NCBI GenBank assembly: GCA_910585275.1
Contig: CAJUCW010000005.1
Span: 1 to 64,000 of the forward strand
Source of the DNA: an uncultured Muribaculaceae bacterium
Lineage (GTDB): Bacteria; Bacteroidota; Bacteroidia; Bacteroidales; Muribaculaceae
DNA: 64,000 nt
Reading direction: 5' to 3'
Shown: piece by piece, positions 9,179 to 16,673 of the stretch
Numbering within the stretch: position 1 is the first letter of the stretch
How the letters are laid out: each line of letters begins with the position of its first letter
Translations under genes and position numbers: made by a program
Notes under the pieces: model-generated
Database searches by the model: none
The model's input: the letters and a program-made list of their open reading frames with translations, nothing else
What the model was told of the DNA's origin: nothing

Positions 9179-9730
9179 TCAAGGAACTCTGCCAAACATC
9201 TTGAAAGTGCGTTTATAGTAAGGAGTGCTTAACTCTGAAACAATCACGCCCTTCTTAGTTGACGCATGTACAAAACGGTCATCGTCAACCATAATACCGA
9301 CATGGGAAATCACGGAGGGGTCTTTCCCGGTAGCGAAAAACACGAGGTCGCCGGGACGGACGGCCCCTTTCCTTATTTTCTTACAGTATTCCGCCTGTTT
9401 GCGGGAATTGCGAGGAAGCTTGATGCCTGCCACGTTTTCATATACACTCAAAACCATTCCGGAGCAATCCGTGCCTTTCCCCTTACGAGACCCCGCATAT
9501 TTATATGGGGTGCCTTGCCAAGACAAAGCCTCCTCCACAATTTTCTTCTCTGTCCCTTTGAGTTTTTTAGATAGGCCCACCGTCTCCACCCTATCGGCAT
9601 TTTTGTGATGCGCCTTGCGCGAAGAGTGGCATCCTGTGAAAACCCAAAAACAAACGAGCAATATCAAAACCCATCCTCTCCGCCAAGGATATCCTGATAT
9701 ATATTTTTTCCTACCTGATTTCGGTTTCAT
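9179..9730 (-). CDS. NlpC/P60 family lipoprotein (cell-wall endopeptidase)
   Basis: A 183-residue lipoprotein. The N-terminus is basic (KPKSGRKKY), followed by a hydrophobic segment and a lipobox ending at Cys34 (VFTGC). The C40 peptidase domain covers about 60-183, with catalytic Cys89 (GTDCSG) and His143 (SHVGIM); His155 is in the third catalytic position. Family members cleave the gamma-D-glutamyl-diaminopimelate bond of peptidoglycan stem peptides. I chose the ATG at 9728-9730 because it gives a standard lipoprotein signal; an in-frame extension to 9802 adds a non-signal-like stretch. Likely anchored to a periplasmic membrane face and involved in wall remodelling. Confidence 0.9.
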   Translation of the reverse strand: MKPKSGRKKYISGYPWRRGWVLILLVCFWVFTGCHSSRKAHHKNADRVETVGLSKKLKGTEKKIVEEALSWQGTPYKYAGSRKGKGTDCSGMVLSVYENVAGIKLPRNSRKQAEYCKKIRKGAVRPGDLVFFATGKDPSVISHVGIMVDDDRFVHASTKKGVIVSELSTPYYKRTFKMFGRVP

Positions 9731-10138
9731 ACTTATGAGGTTGTTATAACAATTATAGACAAACACATGGGAATTCCACATATCACTGGCCGGTGTAATC
9801 AAACATACTCAAACGTGCCAAAGGGATATCCCTACATATTCATGCGGCATTCTCGGTTAATGTGTAAACACACCATGTATTGGTCAATAAAGACAAAATC
9901 GGTTGCCATTGTGTCACAAATTTAATCACAATTTTAGAAAACACCATAAAATTTTAACAATTTTAGAACTTGAATTTTTATTTTATTAAATTAACTTAAA
10001 ACACCGCACAAAGGGGTAAGAAAAATGTAATATTGGAAAGATTTTTGCATTGAATATATATCGGAGGCATATCCCCCAGGATTCCACGCTTCCATAATAA
10101 CGATTAATAATATATAACAACCCTACATATTCAAAGAC
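9731..10138. other. AT-rich intergenic region between divergent nlpC-like and htrA genes
   Basis: About 400 bp without a gene. It must hold the promoters for both divergent neighbours, but I see no clean TTTG-TAnnTTTG pair; the nearest candidate for htrA is GATTTTTG near 10038, which lacks the T of the -7 box. The half nearer htrA is very AT-rich. HtrA genes are often stress-controlled, so a non-housekeeping promoter would fit, but nothing here proves it. Confidence 0.5.
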
Positions 10139-11617
10139 ATGAAGAGATACAGCATCCCGGCAATGTTTGCAGCCCTCGCGATTCTCGTATCGCCGGCCTG
10201 CGCCGACAACCATGCAGAAAACACTCCCCAATTCATCCGTACGGCATCGGCTGCTTCGTTTGATACGGATTTTACGGAAGCTGCCGAAAACACAGTCAAC
10301 ACGGTAGTGTGCATAAAAAGCTTTACCAGCCAGCGTCAGAATCCTTATGGCAACGGTGGTGGCGGCTATGATCCGTTTGGCATGTTCGATTTCTTTTTCG
10401 GACCGCAGGAACGTCAGCAGCCACGCCAGCAACAGAGAAACAGCGAACCCGTGCAGAGCGGTCTCGGCTCAGGGGTGATTCTCTCCGATGACGGCTATAT
10501 AGTGACCAACAACCACGTGATTGACGGAGCCGACAAACTCGAAGTGCTCCTCAACGACAACTCAACCTATGAGGCCCGCGTGATCGGCACTGACGAAGCC
10601 ACCGACCTCGCTCTCATCAAAATTGACGCCGAGAAGCTCACTCCTATCACCTTCGGCGATAGCGAAGCAGTGAAAATCGGCGAATGGGTACTTGCCGTGG
10701 GCAATCCCTTCGGATTCAATTCGACCGTAACGGCTGGTATCGTGAGCGCAAAGGCCAGAAGCATCAGCCAAAACACCCGCAGCGGTAAAATGGGTATCGA
10801 ATCGTTTATCCAGACCGACGCCGCACTCAATCCCGGCAATTCGGGAGGTGCGCTCGTAAATCTCAAAGGGGAACTCATCGGCATTAACTCCGCAATCTAC
10901 TCCAACACCGGAAGCTACACAGGATTCTCCTTTGCAATCCCCACCACCATCGTGAAAAAAGTGATGACCGACCTTCGCCAGTATGGCACCGTGCAGCGTG
11001 CAGTGCTTGGATGCACCGTCACCGAACTTGATGCAAAACTTGCGAAAGACAAAGGGATTACAGCTATCAAGGCAGGTCTTCTCGTAAGAGATGTCAACGA
11101 CAGGAGCACCGCCAAAGAACTCGGCCTTATGGAGAACGACGTAATCACAGCCATCAATAATGTGGAAGTACATAACTTCCCGCAACTTGTGGAGCAGCTC
11201 AACAAGTTCCGTCCCGGCGACCAGATCACGGTGACCTACTACCGCGACAACAAGAAATATACAAAGAGCGGAACTCTCCGCAACACGCAAGGCAACACCA
11301 CCATCACCAAAAAAAGCGACTTCTCGGAAATAGGATGCGCCTTCATGAAACTCGGCGACGAAACCAAACGCAGGCTTGGCATCTCATCCGGAGTGAAAGT
11401 GGCAGGGCTGAAGGGCGGAGCCTTCCGTGACGCCGGCATCAAAGACGGTTTCATCATCACCGACATCAACGGCAGAAGCGTCAATACATCAGACGACGTG
11501 GAGATGATATACAACCAGATAATGAAAAGCGAAGGTGAAGACAAAGTGATGTTCATAACAGGCCTTTATCCCACAGGCAAGAAATATTACTACGCAGTCA
11601 ATCTCTCGCAAGAATAA
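10139..11617 (+). CDS. degP: Do/HtrA-like periplasmic serine protease
   Basis: A 492-residue protease and chaperone of the DegP/HtrA class. Signal peptide at about 1-22. The trypsin-like domain carries the triad His126 (TNNHVIDG), Asp156 (ATDLAL) and Ser235 (NPGNSGGA). Two PDZ domains follow, at about 280-375 and 395-485. A Gly/Gln-rich LA-loop-like stretch (about 70-101) sits before the catalytic core, as in DegP oligomers. It would degrade or refold misfolded envelope proteins. It has its own terminator and lies upstream of rpoD without sharing its promoter. The symbol follows the family; DegP versus DegQ cannot be told from sequence alone. Confidence 0.94.
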   Translation: MKRYSIPAMFAALAILVSPACADNHAENTPQFIRTASAASFDTDFTEAAENTVNTVVCIKSFTSQRQNPYGNGGGGYDPFGMFDFFFGPQERQQPRQQQRNSEPVQSGLGSGVILSDDGYIVTNNHVIDGADKLEVLLNDNSTYEARVIGTDEATDLALIKIDAEKLTPITFGDSEAVKIGEWVLAVGNPFGFNSTVTAGIVSAKARSISQNTRSGKMGIESFIQTDAALNPGNSGGALVNLKGELIGINSAIYSNTGSYTGFSFAIPTTIVKKVMTDLRQYGTVQRAVLGCTVTELDAKLAKDKGITAIKAGLLVRDVNDRSTAKELGLMENDVITAINNVEVHNFPQLVEQLNKFRPGDQITVTYYRDNKKYTKSGTLRNTQGNTTITKKSDFSEIGCAFMKLGDETKRRLGISSGVKVAGLKGGAFRDAGIKDGFIITDINGRSVNTSDDVEMIYNQIMKSEGEDKVMFITGLYPTGKKYYYAVNLSQE

Positions 11618-11639
11618 CAACCCTCCCATTCTCTACTCA

Positions 11640-11678
11640 AGAGACCGTGTCAGTTCACTACGACACGGTCTCTTTTTT
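11640..11678 (+). terminator. Rho-independent terminator after htrA
   Basis: An 11-bp stem, GAGACCGTGTC (11641-11651) with GACACGGTCTC (11662-11672), then six T to 11678. The A at 11640 pairs with the first T. Confidence 0.9.
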
Positions 11679-11790
11679 CATTCATTACCTTTTCCGACAT
11701 GCAATAAAAGATAAAAAAGTTAAACCTTGGCCTTTTTTATGCAACATTCCGCCCCGCGACACGTTAATAAAAGGCAAAGCAATGGTTTTA

Positions 11791-11821
11791 TTTGTAAAAT
11801 TGAAAAAATCCGCTAACTTTG
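11791..11821 (+). promoter_or_regulatory. Promoter of rpoD
   Basis: TTTG at 11791-11794, a 19-bp spacer and TAACTTTG at 11814-11821. Transcription starts near 11828, so the in-frame TTG at 11832 cannot be the translation start and the ATG at 11844 is used with a leader of about 15 nt. Confidence 0.85.
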
Positions 11822-11843
11822 CAACAATTTTTTGGAAGGGAAT

Positions 11844-12704
11844 ATGAGACAGCTAAAGATAACAAAGTCAATTACAAACCGCGAAAGCGCATCTCTCGAC
11901 AAGTATCTTCAAGAAATTGGCCGTGAGGAACTGATTTCCGTGAGCGAAGAGGTGGAGCTCGCACAAAGGATCAAGAAAGGCGACCATGCCGCACTTGAGA
12001 AACTGACACGCGCCAACCTTCGTTTCGTAGTGTCGGTGGCAAAACAATATCAGAATCAGGGCTTAAGCCTCCCTGACCTTATCAATGAAGGAAATCTCGG
12101 GCTTATCCGCGCAGCGCAAAAATTCGACGAAACAAGAGGTTTTAAATTCATCTCTTACGCCGTATGGTGGATTCGTCAGTCCATTCTCCAGGCCCTTGCC
12201 GAGCAGAGCCGCATCGTGCGCCTGCCGCTCAACCAGGTGGGTTCGCTCAATAAAATCAGCAAGGAACTTTCGAAATTCGAACAGGAAAACGAACGTCGTC
12301 CATCTCCCGAAGAACTTGCCGACCGTCTCGGACTTCCGGTTGACAAAGTGTCTGACACGCTGAAAGTGTCGGGAAGACATATATCGGTTGACGCTCCTTT
12401 CGTTGACGGTGAAGACAATTCTCTTCTCGATGTTCTCCCCAACGACGACAGCCCTATGGCCGACTCCACTCTCAACCAGGAATCGCTTTCGAAAGAAGTG
12501 GACCGTGCCCTCCGCCAGCTCTACGACCGCGAACGCGAAATTCTGAAAATGTTTTTCGGCATCGGCTGCCAGGAAATGACGCTCGAAGAAATAGGTGCCA
12601 AGTTTGATTTGACCCGCGAGCGCGTACGCCAAATCAAAGAGAAAGCCATTCGTCGCCTTAAGGGACAGAAAAGCAAATTGCTCAAAAGCTATCTCGGCGA
12701 ATAA
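11844..12704 (+). CDS. rpoD: RNA polymerase primary sigma factor (sigma-70)
   Basis: A 286-residue sigma factor of the short Bacteroidetes type (sigma-ABfr) that directs RNA polymerase to TTTG/TAnnTTTG promoters. Order: the group-specific start MRQLKITKSITNRES; region 1.2 (SLDKYLQEIGRE); region 2 with NLRFVVSVAKQYQ and the -10-recognition helix YAVWWIRQSI; region 3; and region 4 with the helix-turn-helix TLEEIGAKFDLTRERVRQI. Region 1.1 is absent, as in other Bacteroidetes. The start at 11844 reproduces the 286-residue length of Bacteroides RpoD, from memory of that protein. It may be cotranscribed with the 12742 gene 37 bp downstream, since no terminator is visible between them. Confidence 0.97.
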   Translation: MRQLKITKSITNRESASLDKYLQEIGREELISVSEEVELAQRIKKGDHAALEKLTRANLRFVVSVAKQYQNQGLSLPDLINEGNLGLIRAAQKFDETRGFKFISYAVWWIRQSILQALAEQSRIVRLPLNQVGSLNKISKELSKFEQENERRPSPEELADRLGLPVDKVSDTLKVSGRHISVDAPFVDGEDNSLLDVLPNDDSPMADSTLNQESLSKEVDRALRQLYDREREILKMFFGIGCQEMTLEEIGAKFDLTRERVRQIKEKAIRRLKGQKSKLLKSYLGE

Positions 12705-12741
12705 CGGGACATAATCCCCATAAACTCTAAGACAACAATCT

Positions 12742-13446
12742 ATGCAAACGCATGTATTCGACATAACAAAACTATTTTTGTCGGCTATATGCGTTTGCTC
12801 TTTTTTATGCCGAGCACATGCCGAGAAAGCAATACCCGACCTTTCCAACGATGCCGGCATCCCTCCGACTTCACATTACGTGAACCGTCAAGATTCCGCA
12901 CCTTCCAAAGAGATTGACGGCAAGACAGACAAGAAGGATAATGAATACGAAACAGAAAGCATCTTTCCGGCGTCATCAAAATCGCTGAGCGAATCGCATT
13001 TCACATGGGGCGGCGAATTCGGAGCCTCGATTGACCTTTCGGGCTACGACACTTCCACATTCGACGTAGATATCATACTCGGGTATAAAAACAATTATTT
13101 CAAGATATTGGGCGTAGGGGCAGGAGTTCACCGCGCATTTGGGACAGGCGACAATTTTATACCGGTCTATGCTGTGATGCGCACATCTTTCTCCACCAAA
13201 CCTCGACTGCTTTTCATGTCGCTTAAAGCCGGATATTCTTTCAACACAATGGGCGATGCCCCCATATTCGGCGACATCAACGCTTCGCTTGGATGTGGCA
13301 TAAACCTTGCTGTGAGTAAAAAATTTTGCAGCCACATAATATTGGCATACGAATTCCGGCATTTCAACAAGCGGCACAAAGATATGCTCGACATGCATGC
13401 CGACGACATATCTCTGGCCACCCTTTCCTTCGGAGTTAATTTCTAA
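12742..13446 (+). CDS. Predicted exported protein of unknown function
   Basis: I do not recognise this 234-residue protein. The N-terminus looks like a signal sequence (LFLSAICVCSFLCRAHA, cleavage near 28). A polar, probably disordered segment follows (about 35-80, rich in D, K, S and E). The rest alternates polar and hydrophobic residues with aromatic-rich strands (FTWGGEFGASIDLSG, LFMSLKAGYSFNT) and ends in a phenylalanine (LATLSFGVNF). That pattern suggests a small outer-membrane beta-barrel of the OmpW/porin-like kind. It follows rpoD on the same strand and is convergent with the TlpA-like gene, whose stop is 1 bp away. Confidence 0.7.
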   Translation: MQTHVFDITKLFLSAICVCSFLCRAHAEKAIPDLSNDAGIPPTSHYVNRQDSAPSKEIDGKTDKKDNEYETESIFPASSKSLSESHFTWGGEFGASIDLSGYDTSTFDVDIILGYKNNYFKILGVGAGVHRAFGTGDNFIPVYAVMRTSFSTKPRLLFMSLKAGYSFNTMGDAPIFGDINASLGCGINLAVSKKFCSHIILAYEFRHFNKRHKDMLDMHADDISLATLSFGVNF

Positions 13447-13447
13447 A

Positions 13448-14722
13448 TTACTTCATTCCAAGTTTCTCGGTGAGGATTTTCTCGAGGTCGTTCACGGTGG
13501 GATTTAAAGCAAGAATGGTGCCGTCGGAATCGACAAGTACGGTGAGACCGGGAGCGTTGGGCGTTCCGTATTTATACCAGATAAATTGCGAATCATTGAT
13601 TTCCGCAAGACACGGCCATTTATATCCGTCCTTTTTGGCGGCGAGACGCATAGAACTGTCATTATCGGTTTCACGGCCGATGCCCACAATCTCAAAACCA
13701 AGAGGATGGAATTTATCGTAAACAGGTATTATGGCTTTCGAATTCCGCCGACACGGCCCGCACCATGATGCCCAAAGGTCGATAAGAGCCACTTTTCCGC
13801 CGATAAATTCGGAGATATAACGCATATTGCCATCGGCATCAAGGGCTTTCACGTCGATAAATCTTTTACCGGGAGAGACAAGTTTTTCCAAATAAAACGG
13901 CGCAAGCGTTTCAATCTCGACGGCATAAGGATGACCCGCGAATCTTCCACTATAATATCGGTTATAGATGTTATAATAGTCGAGATGGTCGTTTGCCGAA
14001 GAGTCCCACATCTTACGGGCAATCATATATAGTCCGAACTCTGTTGAATCGGCGGCAAGCGTCTCTATTTCGTAATTATGGAATGCCCGGTCTATTTCAT
14101 CTTCCATCGCTTCCTTGCGAAGTCCGTATTCCGAATATCGTTTTCCATCCGCTTCGAGAGTCTTCATAACCTGTTTAAGGGAATCCATTTCGGCTTTATC
14201 ACGTGATTTATAGTATCGATTTGACACATCTGTGTATTCAGGCAGCGTGAAACTCAATCCATTGGATTCTATCGAGTCAATAAAGGCTTCGTAACGTACA
14301 TTAACCGGCGTTCGGTTGAATGTGTTGTAATAGTTTCCAAATTTTGCTGTCAAAGGGGAAGATGCCGTGCATCTGGAATCAGACTCTCCACTTTCGTTTT
14401 GCTCCACTCGGAAAGTGACAGGTTGGCCATCCGCGAAAAACATCCAATCGGAACTGAAGAAACCTTTAAACGGACCCGGCACAAGCATATAAACCTGCAC
14501 GGTATCGGAAACAAGGGTATAGGAGAACTTACCATCCACCACAGGCACTTTAATTTGGGGTATATTGTAGAAATGAGCCCCCTCTTTCATAATCACCACA
14601 TGGTCGATATCCATGCCGGGCATAACTTCACCTGATACTATCGTGGTTTTAGAATAGCTTTCCAAAGAGAAAGCTGCCAAAGCAACGAATGCCGATGCGC
14701 CAACTATTTTTCCAACTTTCAT
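13448..14722 (-). CDS. TlpA-like thioredoxin-family protein with DUF4369-type N-terminus
   Basis: A 424-residue exported protein. Signal peptide at about 1-24 (GASAFVALAAFSLESYSK). The N-terminal region (about 25-130) resembles the DUF4369 beta-sandwich common in Bacteroidetes (GEVMPGMDID... VDGKFSYTL). A helical middle follows, then a TlpA/ResA-type thioredoxin domain from about 290, with the redox motif WCGPC at 320-324 (Cys321 and Cys324). Proteins of this build are thought to act as periplasmic thiol-disulfide oxidoreductases. It is monocistronic, and its upstream region holds two palindromic repeats. Confidence 0.88.
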   Translation of the reverse strand: MKVGKIVGASAFVALAAFSLESYSKTTIVSGEVMPGMDIDHVVIMKEGAHFYNIPQIKVPVVDGKFSYTLVSDTVQVYMLVPGPFKGFFSSDWMFFADGQPVTFRVEQNESGESDSRCTASSPLTAKFGNYYNTFNRTPVNVRYEAFIDSIESNGLSFTLPEYTDVSNRYYKSRDKAEMDSLKQVMKTLEADGKRYSEYGLRKEAMEDEIDRAFHNYEIETLAADSTEFGLYMIARKMWDSSANDHLDYYNIYNRYYSGRFAGHPYAVEIETLAPFYLEKLVSPGKRFIDVKALDADGNMRYISEFIGGKVALIDLWASWCGPCRRNSKAIIPVYDKFHPLGFEIVGIGRETDNDSSMRLAAKKDGYKWPCLAEINDSQFIWYKYGTPNAPGLTVLVDSDGTILALNPTVNDLEKILTEKLGMK

Positions 14723-14739
14723 GATTTTATATTTTCGTA

Positions 14740-14838
14740 ATTATAGGTAAACATAAATTATTTGTGCAATTTTAAATGTAGGGACATGCCTTTGGCATGT
14801 TTGATTGCACAGAATTGAAATGCACAAATATTACTGCG
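14740..14838. repeat. Palindromic element B, copy 1
   Basis: A dyad of about 95 bp in the region upstream of the TlpA-like gene. The centre is a 7-bp stem, ACATGCC (14784-14790) with GGCATGT (14794-14800). Outer arms at about 14756-14776 and 14812-14832 are imperfect inverted copies (both contain TTTGTGCA or its complement TGCACAAA). The left flank carries AATTATAGGTAAA. Related sequences are at 21852-21928 and 46369-46470. The rest of the 14723-15026 gap holds element A copy 2 and no gene. Confidence 0.7.
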
Positions 14839-14890
14839 TTGGCAATAAGTTTCACTTAGTCCAATCCACATAAAACTCATCAAACATCCC

Positions 14891-14953
14891 TGAAGTTGTT
14901 TAATCTTTTTTACGGAGATTGATTTTCATATGGCTTTTTATGTTTAAACTTCA
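14891..14953. repeat. Palindromic element A, copy 2 (inverted, decayed)
   Basis: The same element as at 9095-9173 but in the opposite orientation. The left arm 14891-14911 differs from copy 1 at two of 21 positions. The centre, starting ACGGAGATTGATTTTC, matches the reverse complement of the copy 1 centre with one mismatch up to GGCTTTTTAT. The right arm is shortened to TTTAAACTTCA (14943-14953), so about 16 bp have been lost. Confidence 0.8.
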
Positions 14954-15026
14954 ATAATTATTCTATGCATCACGAGCCACGATATAACGATGAGCGACTT
15001 AAAATCTCAGAGAAGTGGAGGGAAAA

Positions 15027-15932
15027 TCAATCCCACCAGAAAAACCAGACGCGAGAGTCTTTCAGTTCCTCTTTTAATTCCGGCAATGGTTCTCCCTGGT
15101 CAACCACATCCGGGCAATATGCATATTGTTCCAAAGCAAGTGCCGACGCGTCATCCTCAGGCACGGGAGTTTTTACATAATACTCCACAGAATCCTGTCG
15201 GAAAGTCGCAGGCACCGCACCATTCCGTTCATACCAATGCCTGGCAAATGCGACATGGTCTTTCCAATCGGGGCATTCGTTCCAACCGCCAAAAGGAAGC
15301 CATGCAAATATTTCCCATGGATGAGTTGCCGGAATCTCTGCCAAAATCAACATCTCCCCGGGTTCACCCACAAGCATCATTTCAACTTCTGAAGGCGTTG
15401 TCGGGTCCATACAACAATCACCCTTTGTCGTAAGCTCTTCTTTGGTATGATTATCGTGCATTATTTTCAGATAATGAGCCAAAACACAAGGGAAATCAAC
15501 CTTCAATGCCTCTTCAATTCTTCTCTTCCGAGCCGTCTCCTCCGAAGAGAAATCTCCGGATGCGTTCTCACATACATGATTAAAAAACTCCGGAGTAAAG
15601 ATGACGGGATAAAAACCCTTTTTTCTACCCTCTTCCAATTTTTCCCTATAGACTTTCGCAACCTGTGGGCCACTCATAAATTCGAACGTCTCACAACGAC
15701 ATCCGAGAAAATCAGAGTATCGGGAAGCATCTACATTTTTGCCAACAGATTCTTTGGATTTATGGCAGGCAGCCCTCTCCCTTCGTGCAATCTCCAGTTT
15801 TTCATAAAACTCTTGCCATTTCCTGTCATATCTTTTCTTCTGCTGTCTTTTAGCCCACGGCAATAAAACAAACCGGAGAAGAACCACCATAAGAACTAAA
15901 AAGGCAATCAGTACTAATATACCCCAATCCAT
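15027..15932 (-). CDS. Membrane-anchored DUF4253 domain protein
   Basis: A 301-residue protein with an N-terminal membrane helix (about 4-27, ILVLIAFLVLMVVLLRFVLL) followed by a basic patch and a predicted coiled-coil (KKRYDRKWQEFYEKLEIARRE). The C-terminal half carries the DUF4253 signature: WLPFGGWNECPDWKDHVA, then RHWYERNGAVPA and LEQYAYCPDVVDQG. DUF4253 has no established function. The gene stands 10 bp upstream of the HepT stop in genomic order and is transcribed the same way, so it may share the toxin-antitoxin transcript. With the adjacent repeats this makes the patch look accessory. Confidence 0.82.
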   Translation of the reverse strand: MDWGILVLIAFLVLMVVLLRFVLLPWAKRQQKKRYDRKWQEFYEKLEIARRERAACHKSKESVGKNVDASRYSDFLGCRCETFEFMSGPQVAKVYREKLEEGRKKGFYPVIFTPEFFNHVCENASGDFSSEETARKRRIEEALKVDFPCVLAHYLKIMHDNHTKEELTTKGDCCMDPTTPSEVEMMLVGEPGEMLILAEIPATHPWEIFAWLPFGGWNECPDWKDHVAFARHWYERNGAVPATFRQDSVEYYVKTPVPEDDASALALEQYAYCPDVVDQGEPLPELKEELKDSRVWFFWWD

Positions 15933-15942
15933 ATTTATACAA

Positions 15943-16335
15943 TCAATTTAAAATTTTTATAGCATCCTGAATTGTCTTTGATAGGGAAGGAATGTCATTT
16001 TTCACCGCCTCAAAGACAACATCTGCATCAAGTTCAAAATAACCATGTGCAATATGATTACGCATCCCTATAATAGCATACCATGGAATATCTGGGAAAC
16101 ACGATTGAAGAAAATCAGGCATTATCCGGTTTATTCGGTTTATGCCTTCTCCAATCGCCGTTATCAACGTGCAATTCGCTGCCAATAACTGCATGCCGGT
16201 TGGTGTGCTATAGTAATCTTCAGTCGAAGCAATATGCTCATTCCATGCAATTAACTGGCCAATTGTCTCGTCAATGGATTCCAAAGTATGTAAAGCACGA
16301 TTTCTTATTGAATCAGAAAACTGTAATTGCATCAT
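15943..16335 (-). CDS. hepT: HepT-like toxin (HEPN, DUF86 family)
   Basis: A 130-residue all-helical protein. It carries the HEPN motif RNHIAHGY, with Arg92, His97 and Tyr99 (RX4HXY). In characterised HepT/MntA pairs HepT is the RNase-type toxin and the tyrosine of this motif is AMPylated by MntA. Its start overlaps the end of mntA by 23 bp, so the two are translationally linked. The sequence is more AT-rich than its neighbours, consistent with horizontal acquisition. Toxicity is inferred from the family. Confidence 0.87.
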   Translation of the reverse strand: MMQLQFSDSIRNRALHTLESIDETIGQLIAWNEHIASTEDYYSTPTGMQLLAANCTLITAIGEGINRINRIMPDFLQSCFPDIPWYAIIGMRNHIAHGYFELDADVVFEAVKNDIPSLSKTIQDAIKILN

Positions 16336-16606
16336 TTGAAATCTGATTTAAAAAACGTTGAGACAAATGCGAATGGCGGCGAATCAAGTCAACCGACATG
16401 CCAAGCAAATTTTCAAGATATCCTTTCAATGCACTCATAATAAAAATCTTTGGAGGCATATCCACCAAGATATCCACATCACTGTGCGGACCATTATCAC
16501 CACGTGCCATCGAACCGAATAAACATAATGCCGTAACCCCATATTCTTTCTGAATATAGCGTTGATTCTTGCGTATAATATTTATGCAGTCATTAACATT
16601 AAACAT
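16313..16606 (-). CDS. mntA: MntA-like nucleotidyltransferase antitoxin
   Basis: A 97-residue minimal nucleotidyltransferase. The motif GSMARGDNGPHSDVD fits GSX10DXD, with Gly31, Ser32, Asp43 and Asp45. Such proteins neutralise HepT by transferring AMP to its active-site tyrosine. It is the first gene of the pair and shares 23 bp with hepT. All residues needed for nucleotidyl transfer are present, so the pair looks functional. Confidence 0.87.
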   Translation of the reverse strand: MFNVNDCINIIRKNQRYIQKEYGVTALCLFGSMARGDNGPHSDVDILVDMPPKIFIMSALKGYLENLLGMSVDLIRRHSHLSQRFLNQISNDAITVF

Positions 16607-16673
16607 AGATGAAGTCTTATTTTCATTGTGAATTATAGATTACCCACAAAACTGTCATTTACGGCGTAACAAA

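Noticed and set aside
9822..9833. Perfect 12-bp palindrome AGGGATATCCCT upstream of htrA
   Set aside because: Too short and isolated to support as an operator.
11832..11843. Upstream TTG as the rpoD start
   Set aside because: It is about 4 nt from the predicted transcription start and gives four non-conserved residues; the ATG at 11844 restores the conserved N-terminus.
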